DNA of 10,590 nucleotides from Campylobacteraceae bacterium (lineage in GTDB: Bacteria > Campylobacterota > Campylobacteria > Campylobacterales > Campylobacteraceae), in contig JAISNG010000130.1 of NCBI GenBank assembly GCA_031276365.1, positions 1-10,590 of the forward strand. Reading direction: 5' to 3'. Under the pieces are notes generated by a model. It was given only the letters and a program-made list of their open reading frames with translations. It was not told where the DNA came from and searched no databases. Made by a program: the position numbers and the translations under genes. Positions 1-6,185 of this stretch are shown here, piece after piece. The stretch's first letter is position 1. Each line of letters starts with the position of its first letter.

Positions 1-93
1 CAACAAACTCAACAATTGCAAAATATGAACAATCAAATAATGTTACAAAATCTTCAACAATTAAGAAATAGTCATGGTGGCTGGTATAGATAA
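1..93 (+). CDS. C-terminal end of a Gln/Asn-rich protein (partial)
   Basis: Frame 1 is open from the first base of the window to a TAA at 91-93, giving the last 30 residues of a protein whose start lies outside. The visible part is dominated by Gln, Asn and Leu (QQTQQLQNMNNQ...), then ends in a short basic/aromatic tail (HGGWYR). Such composition fits a coiled-coil or low-complexity C-terminus, but no family can be named from 30 residues. The next gene starts 41 bases later on the same strand. The main doubt is that a short open frame in AT-rich DNA can arise by chance; the strongly biased composition argues mildly against that. Confidence 0.5.
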   Translation, partial: QQTQQLQNMNNQIMLQNLQQLRNSHGGWYR

Positions 94-134
94 TTTTTGG
101 CAGTTTAAAAATTGAAAATTTGGAGAGAATAAAG

Positions 135-308
135 ATGAAAAAAACAATAAAAACTTTATCTGTAGTTGTCGCAGTGATTGTTTTTATAGTATGGATGGGT
201 TTGGTTGGTAACCCGCATGTTTTAGAAACGGTTATTGGTTTGCTTATTGCTATAGTCTTAGGTTTTTGGATAAATAGAAAGCTTTCAAAATTTTTCATTA
301 AAAATTAG
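135..308 (+). CDS. Small two-helix inner-membrane protein, unknown function
   Basis: This encodes 57 residues starting MKKTIKTL. A basic N-terminus is followed by a hydrophobic helix (about residues 8-25, with GLVGNP ending the turn), a second helix (about 31-46), and a basic tail (NRKLSKFFIKN). That gives a helical hairpin with both ends probably cytoplasmic. The frame could be extended upstream to a TTG at 120, but GGAGAG at 122-127 sits at the right distance from the ATG at 135, so the ATG is chosen. No domain is recognisable. Small proteins of this shape include toxin-antidote peptides, phage holins and orphan membrane proteins, and nothing here separates these. It lies between two other small accessory genes on the same strand. 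Confidence 0.6.
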   Translation: MKKTIKTLSVVVAVIVFIVWMGLVGNPHVLETVIGLLIAIVLGFWINRKLSKFFIKN

Positions 309-345
309 CAAGTCAAAAATTTTGTAAGGATAAACAAATTAAAGA

Positions 346-354
346 TGTTAAAAT
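346..354 (+). promoter_or_regulatory. Candidate extended -10 promoter for the Cys-rich secreted protein gene
   Basis: TG at 346-347 is followed after one base by TAAAAT at 349-354, an extended -10 of the kind Campylobacterota sigma-70 often uses without a clear -35. The implied transcript start near 361 leaves a short leader carrying AGGAG at 369-373 before the ATG at 379. The surrounding DNA is very AT-rich, so chance matches are likely. Confidence 0.25.
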
Positions 355-378
355 TCTAAAATTTTATTAGGAGTTGAT

Positions 379-657
379 ATGAAAAAATTAATATGGCTAC
401 TTGTTGTAGCATTGTTGTCAACGTGTTTCGCTCGCGAATGCAGTTCTGATTATGATTGCGGGGTCGGCTATAGTTGTGTCAAAGAGATGTATAAATCACA
501 CGGTGAGTGTGCGAAAACAATTGATGGGTTTGGCATCCAACAATTTAATCCTCCAAGAGACAACAGTATAGGAATAAAAACCGAAAGCCAATGCTCGTTT
601 AATGTTGATTGCCCCATAGGATTTACTTGTCATAGCGGCAGTTGTATTAAGCGGTGA
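379..657 (+). CDS. Secreted cysteine-rich protein with two EB/Dickkopf-like modules
   Basis: This encodes 92 residues. The start is well supported: AGGAG at 369-373 lies 5 bases before the ATG. Residues 1-18 form a clear Sec signal peptide (MKK, a hydrophobic LIWLLVVALLST stretch, then CFA-R), so the mature protein begins near residue 19. The mature part has two similar cysteine units. One is C-S-S-D-Y-D-C-G-V-G-Y-S-C with a later Cys; the other is C-S-F-N-V-D-C-P-I-G-F-T-C followed by HSGSC. The shared pattern C-x3-x2-C-x3-G-x-x-C resembles the small disulfide-rich modules found in eukaryotic EB/Dickkopf proteins and in some bacterial secreted proteins. A disulfide-stabilised periplasmic or extracellular role is inferred. 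The linker between the units is Pro/Asn-rich. It is followed after only 5 bases by the next gene. Confidence 0.75.
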   Translation: MKKLIWLLVVALLSTCFARECSSDYDCGVGYSCVKEMYKSHGECAKTIDGFGIQQFNPPRDNSIGIKTESQCSFNVDCPIGFTCHSGSCIKR

Positions 658-662
658 TATAG

Positions 663-947
663 ATGACAAAAGATGAATTACAAAAGATACTTGATAGATG
701 GGGAATAGGCGCTGCGTATCGTAAAGAGCATTATCGTTATAATGAAGAAGGTAATTTTTATGATGAAAAAGTAATTGGTTTATGTTGGTTGCCAAAAGAT
801 GTTTCTGAGTATGCGGGAATATTTGTAAGACAGGCTTGTGCTGAAGATATTGAAAAAAGATTAGGCAATTATGCCGCGTTTGATGCTGATAAAATCCTTG
901 AATTAATAAAAAAATATATCAAAACCGACAAAAGAGTGCTTGGATAA
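663..947 (+). CDS. Hypothetical protein, 94 residues, unrecognised
   Basis: The product is soluble, acidic/basic mixed, with no signal peptide or membrane segment. It opens with a helix (MTKDELQKILDRWGI), has an aromatic-rich middle (YRKEHYRYNEEGNFYDEKVIGLCWLP) and ends in a lysine-rich helix (DADKILELIKKYIK). The start is the ATG 5 bases after the stop of the upstream secreted-protein gene, with no convincing Shine-Dalgarno sequence, so translation is probably coupled. The tight spacing suggests a two-gene unit, but a secreted partner and a cytosolic partner do not point to an obvious joint function. I do not recognise the family. An overlapping minus-strand frame at 496-795 is less plausible because it has no ribosome binding site and would destroy both plus-strand genes. 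Confidence 0.6.
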   Translation: MTKDELQKILDRWGIGAAYRKEHYRYNEEGNFYDEKVIGLCWLPKDVSEYAGIFVRQACAEDIEKRLGNYAAFDADKILELIKKYIKTDKRVLG

Positions 948-1206
948 AAACTATAGATATATGATTTTAGTTGCATGTTTTTATGGAACTTAAAATAATA
1001 AAGATTAAGGTAAAAAATATATTACGCAACACAAAAAAAGAAACCTGTAAAGCAGGTGTAAATAAAATTTGGTTTGCTACAAAATATGTAACATATGAAA
1101 TTTTAAATTAAGTTTTTTATTTTATTTTGCACTAACAGTCCTAACTATCGTTATATTTAAGCCTCATGTAAACAAACTTTAAGTAAAATTACTGCCTTAA
1201 TCTCAC
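948..1206. other. AT-rich intergenic region upstream of the rpsB leader
   Basis: No convincing gene is present. A 42-codon open frame at 983-1111 (+) begins with ATG but has no ribosome binding site and a very Lys/Asn/Ile-rich product, as expected by chance in this composition. A small stem ACCTG/CAGGT (1043-1047/1053-1057) is too short to call a terminator. A 13-base perfect palindrome, ATATGT-A-ACATAT, lies at 1084-1096 and could be an operator, though AT-rich DNA produces such palindromes readily. T-rich stretches at 1111-1128 precede possible promoter elements for rpsB. Confidence 0.5.
1184..1189 (+). promoter_or_regulatory. Candidate -10 element for the rpsB-tsf transcript
   Basis: TAAAAT at 1184-1189 would start a transcript near 1196, just before the structured leader. 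An alternative is TTGCAC (1127-1132) with TTATAT (1151-1156) at 18-base spacing, starting near 1163. The choice between the two cannot be made by eye. Either way the mRNA would have a leader of about 150-180 bases. Confidence 0.3.
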
Positions 1207-1207
1207 A

Positions 1208-1253
1208 CACACCAATCCTTGATAGGTTGCGGAATTGTCCGTTGATGGGTGTG
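1208..1253 (+). promoter_or_regulatory. Structured 5' leader of rpsB with alternative pairings (putative S2 autoregulatory element)
   Basis: The strand CACACC-A-ATC (1208-1217) pairs with GAT-G-GGTGTG (1244-1253) with one A.G mismatch. It encloses a hairpin GCGGA-ATTG-TCCGT (1229-1233/1238-1242). The same left strand ACCAATC (1211-1217) can instead pair with GATAGGT (1221-1227), because TTGATAGGT (1219-1227) and TTGATGGGT (1242-1250) form an 8-of-9 direct repeat. Two exclusive folds are therefore possible. A second small hairpin, CGTA-GCT-TACG, lies at 1293-1303, and the ribosome binding site AAGGAG at 1333-1338. Ribosomal-protein leaders are commonly bound by their own product; that S2 binds here is inference. 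Confidence 0.45.
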
Positions 1254-1344
1254 GAGGACTAAACCAAATCAGGGAAAATCAGTATCAAAAAGCGTAGCTT
1301 ACGATAATGTATTGTCCCAAAAACATAAAAACAAGGAGCAATTC

Positions 1345-2367
1345 ATGGTGACCATGAAAGATTTATTGGAATGCGGCGTGCACTTTGGGCACCAAACCAG
1401 AAGATGGAATCCGAAAATGAAAAAGTTTATTTTCGGTGAGAGAAAAAATATCTACATTATCGACCTCCAAAAGACTTTAAGATATTTCAGATATACCTAC
1501 AATATCGTAAGAGACGCTGCGGCAGAGGGAAAGACCATTCTATTCGTCGGCACAAAAAAACAAGCCGTTGTGGCTATTAAAGAAGCGGCTGAAAGCTGCG
1601 GAATGCCATATGTAAATCACCGTTGGCTTGGCGGTATGATGACAAACTTCAACACAATAAGACAATCAATCCGAAAACTTGAAATAATAGAAGAGATGGA
1701 AAAAGACGGACAAATAGACCTCTTAACAAAAAAAGAGGCTTTGATGTTAAGACGCAAAAAAGAGAAACTTATAAGCTATCTTGGCGGACTTAGAAACCTC
1801 AAAACCGCACCGGATATGCTTTTTGTCATAGATACGGTCAAAGAAAAAATAGCCGTAGCCGAAGCAAACAGACTAAAAATCCCCGTAGTAGCTCCGCTTG
1901 ATACGAACTGCGACCCTGATGTTGTAGATTTCCCGATACCGGGTAATGACGACGCTATCCGCTCTGTTCAACTATTTTGCAAAGAGATGATGGAAGCCGT
2001 AAACGAGGGCAAAGAGTTAAGATTGCAGGACAATCCTGATGCTGAGGGTGTTATCATAACGCAAAAAGAGAGAGAAGAGCTGTTGGAAGAGACGCTTGGC
2101 GAAGAGGAGTTGGATATAGACCTCAGCGAAGAGTTTTTGACTGAAGATATTGTTAAAGCCGAATCTGCCATAAAAGAAAAAGAACCTGAAGAGCAAACCG
2201 CGCAGGAAACTCCGAAGCCAAAAAAAGCGGTAAAAAGCGTAAAAAAAGAGCCTGAGACAGAGGCAAAAGAGGAAAACAAATCAAAAAAGAGCGTCAAAAA
2301 AGCCGATGAGGCAGACGATAAACCAAAAAGAACGAGAAAGCCAAAAGCGATGAAAGAGGAAGAGTAA
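1345..2367 (+). CDS. rpsB: 30S ribosomal protein S2, with a long Lys/Glu-rich C-terminal tail
   Basis: S2 is a structural protein of the 30S subunit, contacts 16S rRNA at the head-body junction and is needed to recruit S1. Family signatures are clear: LLECGVHFGHQTRRWNPKM (7-25), KNIYIIDLQKT (34-44), FVGTKKQA (67-74), NHRWLGGMMTNF (91-102), APLDTNCDP (183-191) and PIPGNDDAIRS (197-207). The ATG at 1345 is chosen because AAGGAG lies 6 bases upstream and because MVTMKDLLE matches Campylobacterota S2 starts. An in-frame GTG at 1249 would add 32 residues encoded by the structured leader and is rejected. The product is 340 residues against roughly 240-265 usually. The excess is a tail from about 226, acidic to about 285 and then Lys/Glu/Ala/Pro-rich to the end with repeated KK-S-V-KK units. 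The stop overlaps the tsf start (TAATG). Confidence 0.97.
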   Translation: MVTMKDLLECGVHFGHQTRRWNPKMKKFIFGERKNIYIIDLQKTLRYFRYTYNIVRDAAAEGKTILFVGTKKQAVVAIKEAAESCGMPYVNHRWLGGMMTNFNTIRQSIRKLEIIEEMEKDGQIDLLTKKEALMLRRKKEKLISYLGGLRNLKTAPDMLFVIDTVKEKIAVAEANRLKIPVVAPLDTNCDPDVVDFPIPGNDDAIRSVQLFCKEMMEAVNEGKELRLQDNPDAEGVIITQKEREELLEETLGEEELDIDLSEEFLTEDIVKAESAIKEKEPEEQTAQETPKPKKAVKSVKKEPETEAKEENKSKKSVKKADEADDKPKRTRKPKAMKEEE

Positions 2368-3437
2368 TGGCAGAGATAAGTTCAAATTTAATCAAAGAGT
2401 TAAGGGAGAGAAGCGGCGCAGGAATGATGGACTGCAAAAATGCGCTTATGCAAACAGACGGCGACATAGAAGCCGCAATAAATCTACTGCATGAAAAAGG
2501 TCTTGGCAAAGCTGCCAAAAAAGCCGACCGCCTTGCAAGCGAAGGGTTAATAAGCGTCGAGGTTTCGAGCGATTTTAGAGCAGCTACCATAAGCGAGATA
2601 AATTCTGAAACCGATTTTGTCGCTAAAAATGAGAAATTTGTCAGTATGACCAAAAACATCACTTCGCATATACAGACAAACAATATATTGCATGTAGAAA
2701 ATCTGCAAGAGAGCGTGATAGAGGGTAAAAATTTCACCGAATATCTAAATTCCCAAATCGCAACTATCGGCGAAAACCTTGTAGTGCGCAGATTTGTTAC
2801 CATCAAGGCAAATGACGAAACAAGCGTAGTAAACGGTTATGTTCACTCAAACGGACGCGTGGGCGTAATACTCGGCGCAAAGTGCAGTTCAAAAGAGATT
2901 GCCGCCAAAGCAGCCGATTTACTTAAAAATATAGCCATGCATGCAGCCGCGATGAAGCCTGTGTATCTGTCATACACAGAGCTTTCTGCCGAATTTGTAG
3001 AAAGAGAGTTTGTGGCATTTAAGGCAAATCTTGAAAAAGAGAATGAAGAGGCAAGACGCCTTAAAAAGCTTGAGAAAAAAATCCCGCTTTACGGCTCCAA
3101 ATCTCAGCTTACAGACGAAGTTTTAGCCGAAGCCAAAGCTAAAATGGAAACTGAGCTTAAAGCGCAGGGTAAACCTGAAAAGATTTGGGACAGAATAATA
3201 CCAGGTCAGCTTGAAAGATTTATCGCCGACAATACGCAGCTTGACCAGCAATACGCGCTTTTGAGCCAGTTTTATGTCATGGACGAGAGCAAAACCGTAG
3301 GTCAGGTTATCAAAAACAGAGCCGAAGAGCTTGGCGGTTCAATAGAACTTATAGAGTATGTGCGCTTTGAACTTGGCGAGGGATTGGAGAAAAAGGTTGA
3401 CGATTTTGCTGCTGAGGTTGCGGCGCAACTTAATTAA
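2367..3437 (+). CDS. tsf: Elongation factor Ts
   Basis: EF-Ts is the cytosolic nucleotide exchange factor that releases GDP from EF-Tu. The N-terminal UBA-like domain carries the usual LRERSGAGMMDCKNAL stretch (12-27) and LHEKGLGKAAKKADR (41-55). The core has the diagnostic TDFVAKN (82-88), whose Asp-Phe pair reaches the EF-Tu magnesium site in known structures. At 356 residues it is longer than the 283-residue E. coli protein. The extra length is a charged helical insertion around residues 215-285, which Campylobacterota EF-Ts shares (C. jejuni is about 357). The ATG shares its first base with the rpsB stop, and AGAGGAAGAG just upstream serves as ribosome binding site, so S2 and EF-Ts translation is coupled. 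An intrinsic terminator follows 4 bases after the stop. Confidence 0.97.
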   Translation: MAEISSNLIKELRERSGAGMMDCKNALMQTDGDIEAAINLLHEKGLGKAAKKADRLASEGLISVEVSSDFRAATISEINSETDFVAKNEKFVSMTKNITSHIQTNNILHVENLQESVIEGKNFTEYLNSQIATIGENLVVRRFVTIKANDETSVVNGYVHSNGRVGVILGAKCSSKEIAAKAADLLKNIAMHAAAMKPVYLSYTELSAEFVEREFVAFKANLEKENEEARRLKKLEKKIPLYGSKSQLTDEVLAEAKAKMETELKAQGKPEKIWDRIIPGQLERFIADNTQLDQQYALLSQFYVMDESKTVGQVIKNRAEELGGSIELIEYVRFELGEGLEKKVDDFAAEVAAQLN

Positions 3438-3441
3438 AACT

Positions 3442-3465
3442 AAAGGCGGTTTTTTGCCGCCTTTT
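3442..3465 (+). terminator. Intrinsic terminator after tsf
   Basis: AAAGGCGG (3442-3449) and CCGCCTTT (3457-3464) form a perfect 8-pair stem around a TTTTTTG loop, followed by a short T run that overlaps the 3' arm. Only 19 bases separate it from the next start codon, leaving no room for a full promoter. The downstream ATPase must therefore depend on read-through or on a promoter inside tsf. Confidence 0.85.
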
Positions 3466-3484
3466 CAATTTGAAGGAGAGATGA

Positions 3485-4123
3485 GTGCTTTTAGATGTCA
3501 AAAATCTCTCACATTCGTTTGACTATCCGCTTTTTAATAACCTCGACTTTACACTTGAAGAAAAAAAATCAATGGCAGTTACAGGCGTAAGCGGCAGCGG
3601 CAAATCCACGCTTTTGCACATCTGCTCCACGCTTTTAAGACCAAAAAACGGCGAAGTTTTTATAAATGAAAAAGATATCTACAAACTTCCCAACGACGAA
3701 CTTGTTAATATAAGGCGCTGCAACATTGGCATCATCTTTCAATCACACTTTCTTTTCAAAGGTTTTAGCGCAAGGGAAAACATAGAGATTGCAACGATTT
3801 TGACAAAATCAGACTTTGATATGGAACTTGTGGAACGCCTTGGCATTTCACACATCTTAAACAATAAAGTGGGCGATATATCCGGCGGTCAACAGCAGAG
3901 AGTTTCGCTTGCGCGCATTCTTCTGAAAAAACCTAAAATAATTTTTGCGGACGAACCTACGGGAAATCTTGACGCCGCAACCGCAGGTGAAATAACCGCG
4001 CTTTTATTTGATTATATCAAAACAAATAATGCGGCTTTGTTTTTGGTAACTCATGATTTAAATCTTGCAAAAAAGTGCGATGCTGCATATAAACTTGAAA
4101 ATTTGCAATTAAAATCGTTTTAA
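3485..4123 (+). CDS. ABC transporter ATP-binding protein, LolD/MacB-like
   Basis: This 212-residue nucleotide-binding subunit would energise an inner-membrane export or lipoprotein-release complex. It has Walker A GVSGSGKST (34-42), Q-loop Gln86 in IIFQSH, signature ISGGQQQR (132-139), Walker B IIFADEP with catalytic Glu157, D-loop GNLDAAT and switch His190 in VTHDL. The ADEPTGNLD wording and the RRCNIGIIFQ stretch are typical of the LolD/MacB/FtsE branch. The start is GTG at 3485, because AAGGAG (3473-3478) is 6 bases upstream; the ATG at 3481 is out of frame and soon stops. No permease gene adjoins it, so the partner is encoded elsewhere. The C-terminus is short after the H-loop. In C. jejuni an ABC ATPase gene occupies the same position after tsf. 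Naming it lolD would go beyond the evidence. Confidence 0.88.
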   Translation: MLLDVKNLSHSFDYPLFNNLDFTLEEKKSMAVTGVSGSGKSTLLHICSTLLRPKNGEVFINEKDIYKLPNDELVNIRRCNIGIIFQSHFLFKGFSARENIEIATILTKSDFDMELVERLGISHILNNKVGDISGGQQQRVSLARILLKKPKIIFADEPTGNLDAATAGEITALLFDYIKTNNAALFLVTHDLNLAKKCDAAYKLENLQLKSF

Positions 4124-4144
4124 TAATATAAGACTAATTTAAAA

Positions 4145-4150
4145 TATAAT
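4145..4150 (+). promoter_or_regulatory. Sigma-70 -10 box upstream of the acidic protein gene
   Basis: A perfect TATAAT at 4145-4150 sits in the 61-base gap between the ABC ATPase and the next gene. It predicts a transcript start near 4157 and a leader of about 28 bases holding AAGGA (4174-4178). No good -35 is visible, which is usual for Campylobacterota. It would drive the acidic protein-gmk pair. Confidence 0.55.
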
Positions 4151-4184
4151 ACAATTTGCAATCGGAAAGTTAAAAGGAAACAAT

Positions 4185-5522
4185 ATGCGCTTTTTACTTA
4201 TTAATACAAACCCCGCAGTTTCAAAACTTGTCAATGCAAGCTTAAACCGTATAGGACTTGAAACCGAAGAGGTGGGCAGCTACAACAATCTGCCGTTAGA
4301 CTCCTTTATAGCGGTCATCGTGGACAGCGATTCGTATTCGCCCTCTCATGTAGATGAACTGCTGGCGTTGAGTTTTGCACCCTCTTTGATATACCTCAAA
4401 CAGCAAAATACGCCTACTCCGCAGGGCTTTCAATACGCACTTACAAAGCCTTTTCTACCGACCGATTTTATCAGCTTTATCGTATCAATCTTAAAAAGAA
4501 CTCCCGAGCTTGAAAGATTTATCACGCCAAAAGCACAAGAATTTGTATCCATGTTGCCCGAAGAGGGCAAAGTGGAGGCTGTGGAAGAGACTCCGCTAAG
4601 TCCTGAAGAACAGGCTTTGGAGGGACAGTTTATCAATTTTAACTTTTATGACGACCTGCAGAAAAAAGAGCCGATTTTCGGTGAAACGGCAGTTGAACCA
4701 ATAGACTCCGCATTTGCGCCGCCAAAAATAGAACCCGATAAAACAGACGACTTCTCTTTAAATCTCTCTAGCGACATCAGCCAACTCTACTCCCAAACAG
4801 AAGAGCAGAACAGTGAAAATACAGTACAAATTCCCGTAAGCGAGCCGCAAAAAAACGAAGAGATTAAGATATCGGAGAGCAAAATAGAAGAGATGGTAAA
4901 GATACCAAGCAGTAATGATTTTGTATTTAATATAGACGATTCAAAAAGCGCCGCGCCAGAAGAAACAGTACAGAGCGAACAAAAGAGCGATACCGCCGTA
5001 ACAATAGAAGAGCCAAAAGCTGACATTCTTCCGCAAAATGAAACAGCCAAAGCTGATGAGAAGATAGATTTTGATTTTGACATCATGGATAAAATAGACG
5101 AAGCCTCTGTGCAGGAAGCGTTTTCGCCGATAGATAATTTTTTGAAAGAGCCGCATGAGAGCGAAGAGAAACCAAAAAAGATTGAGGGATTTGAAGAGTT
5201 GGCAAAAGAGTTTGATGATTTGATAAAACCGCAGAATAAATCCGCTGATACTCAAAAAGATACCGAATTGCCCGCTTACGCTACAGAAGCCAAATCCGAA
5301 CAGAGCGAAAACGATCCATTTGTAAATCTAAACGAAAAAGAGATGAAAAGAGCTTTGCAAGAGGGCGGACTTTTGCCTCAAAGCGCCGAAGAGATGGTAA
5401 AAAACGAGATACAAAGCGTAGTTCAAGACAGCGTACAAGGATTACTGCAGGGCAATTTTTTGCGCGATATTTTAAAGGGACTTAAGATGAACATTACGAT
5501 AACTTTTGAGGATAAAGAGTGA
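4185..5522 (+). CDS. Highly acidic protein with degenerate receiver-like N-terminal domain
   Basis: The product has 445 residues in three zones. Residues 1-105 follow the plan of a response-regulator receiver: a first strand FLLIN, a third strand ending VIVD47, a fourth strand SLIYLK, and Lys88-Pro89 in the position of the conserved receiver KP. The acidic pair after the first strand that binds magnesium is missing (NTNP), so phosphorylation is doubtful. Residues about 120-400 are a long low-complexity linker rich in Glu, Asp, Ser and Lys. Residues about 400-445 are a distinct C-terminal segment (KNEIQSVVQD, QGLLQGNFLRDILKGL, then MNITITFEDKE), probably a binding element. The position before gmk matches the 'highly acidic' Cj1178c of C. 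jejuni and the 'poly E-rich' HP0322 of H. pylori (recalled, not searched). The stop overlaps the gmk GTG by 4 bases. Function is unknown. Confidence 0.85.
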   Translation: MRFLLINTNPAVSKLVNASLNRIGLETEEVGSYNNLPLDSFIAVIVDSDSYSPSHVDELLALSFAPSLIYLKQQNTPTPQGFQYALTKPFLPTDFISFIVSILKRTPELERFITPKAQEFVSMLPEEGKVEAVEETPLSPEEQALEGQFINFNFYDDLQKKEPIFGETAVEPIDSAFAPPKIEPDKTDDFSLNLSSDISQLYSQTEEQNSENTVQIPVSEPQKNEEIKISESKIEEMVKIPSSNDFVFNIDDSKSAAPEETVQSEQKSDTAVTIEEPKADILPQNETAKADEKIDFDFDIMDKIDEASVQEAFSPIDNFLKEPHESEEKPKKIEGFEELAKEFDDLIKPQNKSADTQKDTELPAYATEAKSEQSENDPFVNLNEKEMKRALQEGGLLPQSAEEMVKNEIQSVVQDSVQGLLQGNFLRDILKGLKMNITITFEDKE

Positions 5523-6142
5523 AAGGCAAAGGCGCGCTTTTAGTTATATCGGGTCCAAGCGGCGCAGGCAAAAGCTCCATCATACGCGAACTTCTAAAAC
5601 AGATTCCAAATTCTGTCTTTTCCGTCTCCACAACAACAAGACAAATGCGCGAAGATGAAATTGACGGAGTAAATTACCATTTTACGGACAAAAAAAGATT
5701 TAAAAAAGAGATAAAAGAGGGCGCATTTTTGGAGTGGGCAAATGTTCATGGCAATTTTTATGGCACATCTTTAAAGCAGATTGTGAAATCTTTAGGCGAA
5801 GGAAAACTTGTTATTTTAGATATAGACGTGCAAGGTTACATGCTTGTAAAAAAGAGATTGAAACGCCGCATAACTTCCATATTTTTGACTACAAAAAATA
5901 TGGACGAACTGAAAAAAAGACTTCTTTCAAGACAGAGCGATTCTGAAGAAGATATTGAAAAAAGACTTAAAAACGCTATCGCGGAAATGGCTTACATGAG
6001 ACGCTACAGATATCTTATTATTAACGATGACTTTAAAATTGCTCTTGCACAAACGTTAAATATCGCGCGCGCCGCACTTAACAGACGTTCTTTGATTAAC
6101 GCCGATAAATTTATACAAGATTGGATAAAGAGCGCCGAATAA
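5519..6142 (+). CDS. gmk: Guanylate kinase
   Basis: This cytosolic enzyme phosphorylates GMP to GDP with ATP, an essential step in guanine nucleotide synthesis and salvage. At 207 residues it has the family's usual length. The P-loop GPSGAGKSS spans 12-20. The GMP-binding region reads SVSTTTRQMREDEIDGVNYHF (35-55), including Ser35, Arg41, Arg44 and Tyr53. The next signature, FLEWANVHGNFYGT (70-83), carries Glu72 and Tyr81, and LDIDVQG (100-106) closes the guanine site. The lid arginines fall in KKRLLSRQSDSEEDIEKRL. The start is GTG at 5519 inside the upstream stop (GTGA overlap), which implies translational coupling to the acidic protein. Apart from that unusual partner it appears entirely ordinary. 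Confidence 0.96.
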   Translation: MKGKGALLVISGPSGAGKSSIIRELLKQIPNSVFSVSTTTRQMREDEIDGVNYHFTDKKRFKKEIKEGAFLEWANVHGNFYGTSLKQIVKSLGEGKLVILDIDVQGYMLVKKRLKRRITSIFLTTKNMDELKKRLLSRQSDSEEDIEKRLKNAIAEMAYMRRYRYLIINDDFKIALAQTLNIARAALNRRSLINADKFIQDWIKSAE

Positions 6143-6143
6143 G

Positions 6144-6152
6144 TGCTATAAT
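6144..6152 (+). promoter_or_regulatory. Extended -10 promoter for tatA-argS
   Basis: TG-C-TATAAT (6144-6152) is a perfect extended -10 starting directly after the gmk stop codon. It predicts a start near 6159 and a leader of about 27 bases with AGGAG at 6175-6179. It lets tatA-argS be transcribed separately from the gmk unit. Confidence 0.65.
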
Positions 6153-6185
6153 TATCCACTTTAATTTTTGATTTAGGAGCAGAAA

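Noticed and set aside
496..795. 99-codon minus-strand frame over the Cys-rich and hypothetical genes
   Set aside because: It is antisense to a gene with a signal peptide and good ribosome binding site, and its product has no coherent features.
1043..1057. Hairpin ACCTG/CAGGT as a terminator of the upstream genes
   Set aside because: Only five pairs and no T run follows; it is about 100 bases beyond the last stop.
983..1111. 42-codon plus-strand open frame upstream of rpsB
   Set aside because: No ribosome binding site, no recognisable motif, and the Lys/Asn/Ile-rich composition expected by chance in AT-rich DNA.
1249..1344. In-frame GTG extension of rpsB by 32 residues
   Set aside because: It overlaps the structured leader, lacks conserved S2 sequence, and the ATG at 1345 has AAGGAG at ideal spacing and matches known S2 starts.
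1968..2806. Minus-strand frames opposite rpsB and tsf
   Set aside because: Ser/Phe/Leu-rich shadows of Lys/Glu-rich coding sequence on the other strand.
3481..3519. ATG at 3481 as start of the ABC ATPase
   Set aside because: It is in another frame and reaches a stop after 13 codons; GTG at 3485 is in frame with the ATPase.
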